Origin: an uncultured Eubacteriales bacterium
GTDB lineage: Bacteria > Bacillota > Clostridia > Oscillospirales > CAG-272
DNA length: 5,103 bases
NCBI GenBank assembly: GCA_902462015.1
Contig: CABPZV010000152.1
Location: forward strand, 1 to 5,103
Direction of reading: 5' to 3'
The notes under the pieces are model-generated. The model made no database searches, was not told where the DNA came from, and saw only the letters and a list, made by a program, of their open reading frames with translations. The translations under genes were made by a program, and so were the position numbers. Shown here piece after piece: positions 5,079 to 5,103 of this stretch; within the stretch, counting starts at the first letter, position 1; each line of letters opens with the position of its first letter.

Positions 5079-5103
5079 CCGCTTTTGCGCGCTCCAAAAA
5101 TCA

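Overview
The window looks like an accessory region from a low-to-mid GC Firmicute, probably a Clostridia (Oscillospiraceae/Ruminococcaceae-like) gut bacterium. That assignment is inferred from strong AGGAGG-type ribosome binding sites, consensus TTGACA/TACAAT promoters with 17-base spacers, compact GC-rich hairpin terminators and the style of the HicB and YgiT-type zinc-ribbon proteins. No rRNA, tRNA, CRISPR array or recognisable insertion sequence was found.

Layout: positions 1-39 hold the last 12 codons of an unidentified upstream gene, closed by a strong hairpin terminator (40-80). A consensus promoter (86-114) with paired TACGTA palindromes in its spacer drives hicA (152-343, toxin, mRNA interferase) and hicB (484-861, antitoxin with a ribbon-helix-helix domain). 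An unusually long gap of 140 bases, containing a perfect 9-base inverted repeat, separates the two genes. A second, nearly identical GC hairpin (881-930) ends hicB, so the toxin-antitoxin pair is bracketed by two copies of the same hairpin.

Converging from the right on the minus strand is a two-gene unit. A consensus promoter (4881-4909) leads into a 73-residue four-cysteine zinc-ribbon protein (4620-4841), which resembles the N-terminal half of MqsA/YgiT-type antitoxins without their helix-turn-helix. After 51 bases comes a large SIR2-domain gene (4568 down to 1003). This encodes a predicted NADase of the defence-associated sirtuin (DSR-like) type: an N-terminal SIR2 domain with its Asn and His intact, followed by about 980 residues of helical, TPR-like solenoid with no NTPase motif. 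The gene is split by one missing base at the CC (minus strand) / GG (plus strand, 4097-4098). Restoring one C gives a continuous 1188-residue protein with textbook family sequence across the join. As written, the gene encodes a 180-residue SIR2 stub plus an untranslated or poorly translated C-terminal part.

Together this reads as a small defence-type cassette: a HicAB toxin-antitoxin system and an abortive-infection type SIR2 NADase arranged convergently, each with its own promoter, with hairpins between them. The right edge (4921-5103) holds a minus-strand terminator and a triple TGGCGTAA repeat, and no gene I can identify. The least described element is the pairing of the SIR2-solenoid protein with a stand-alone zinc-ribbon protein in one transcription unit.
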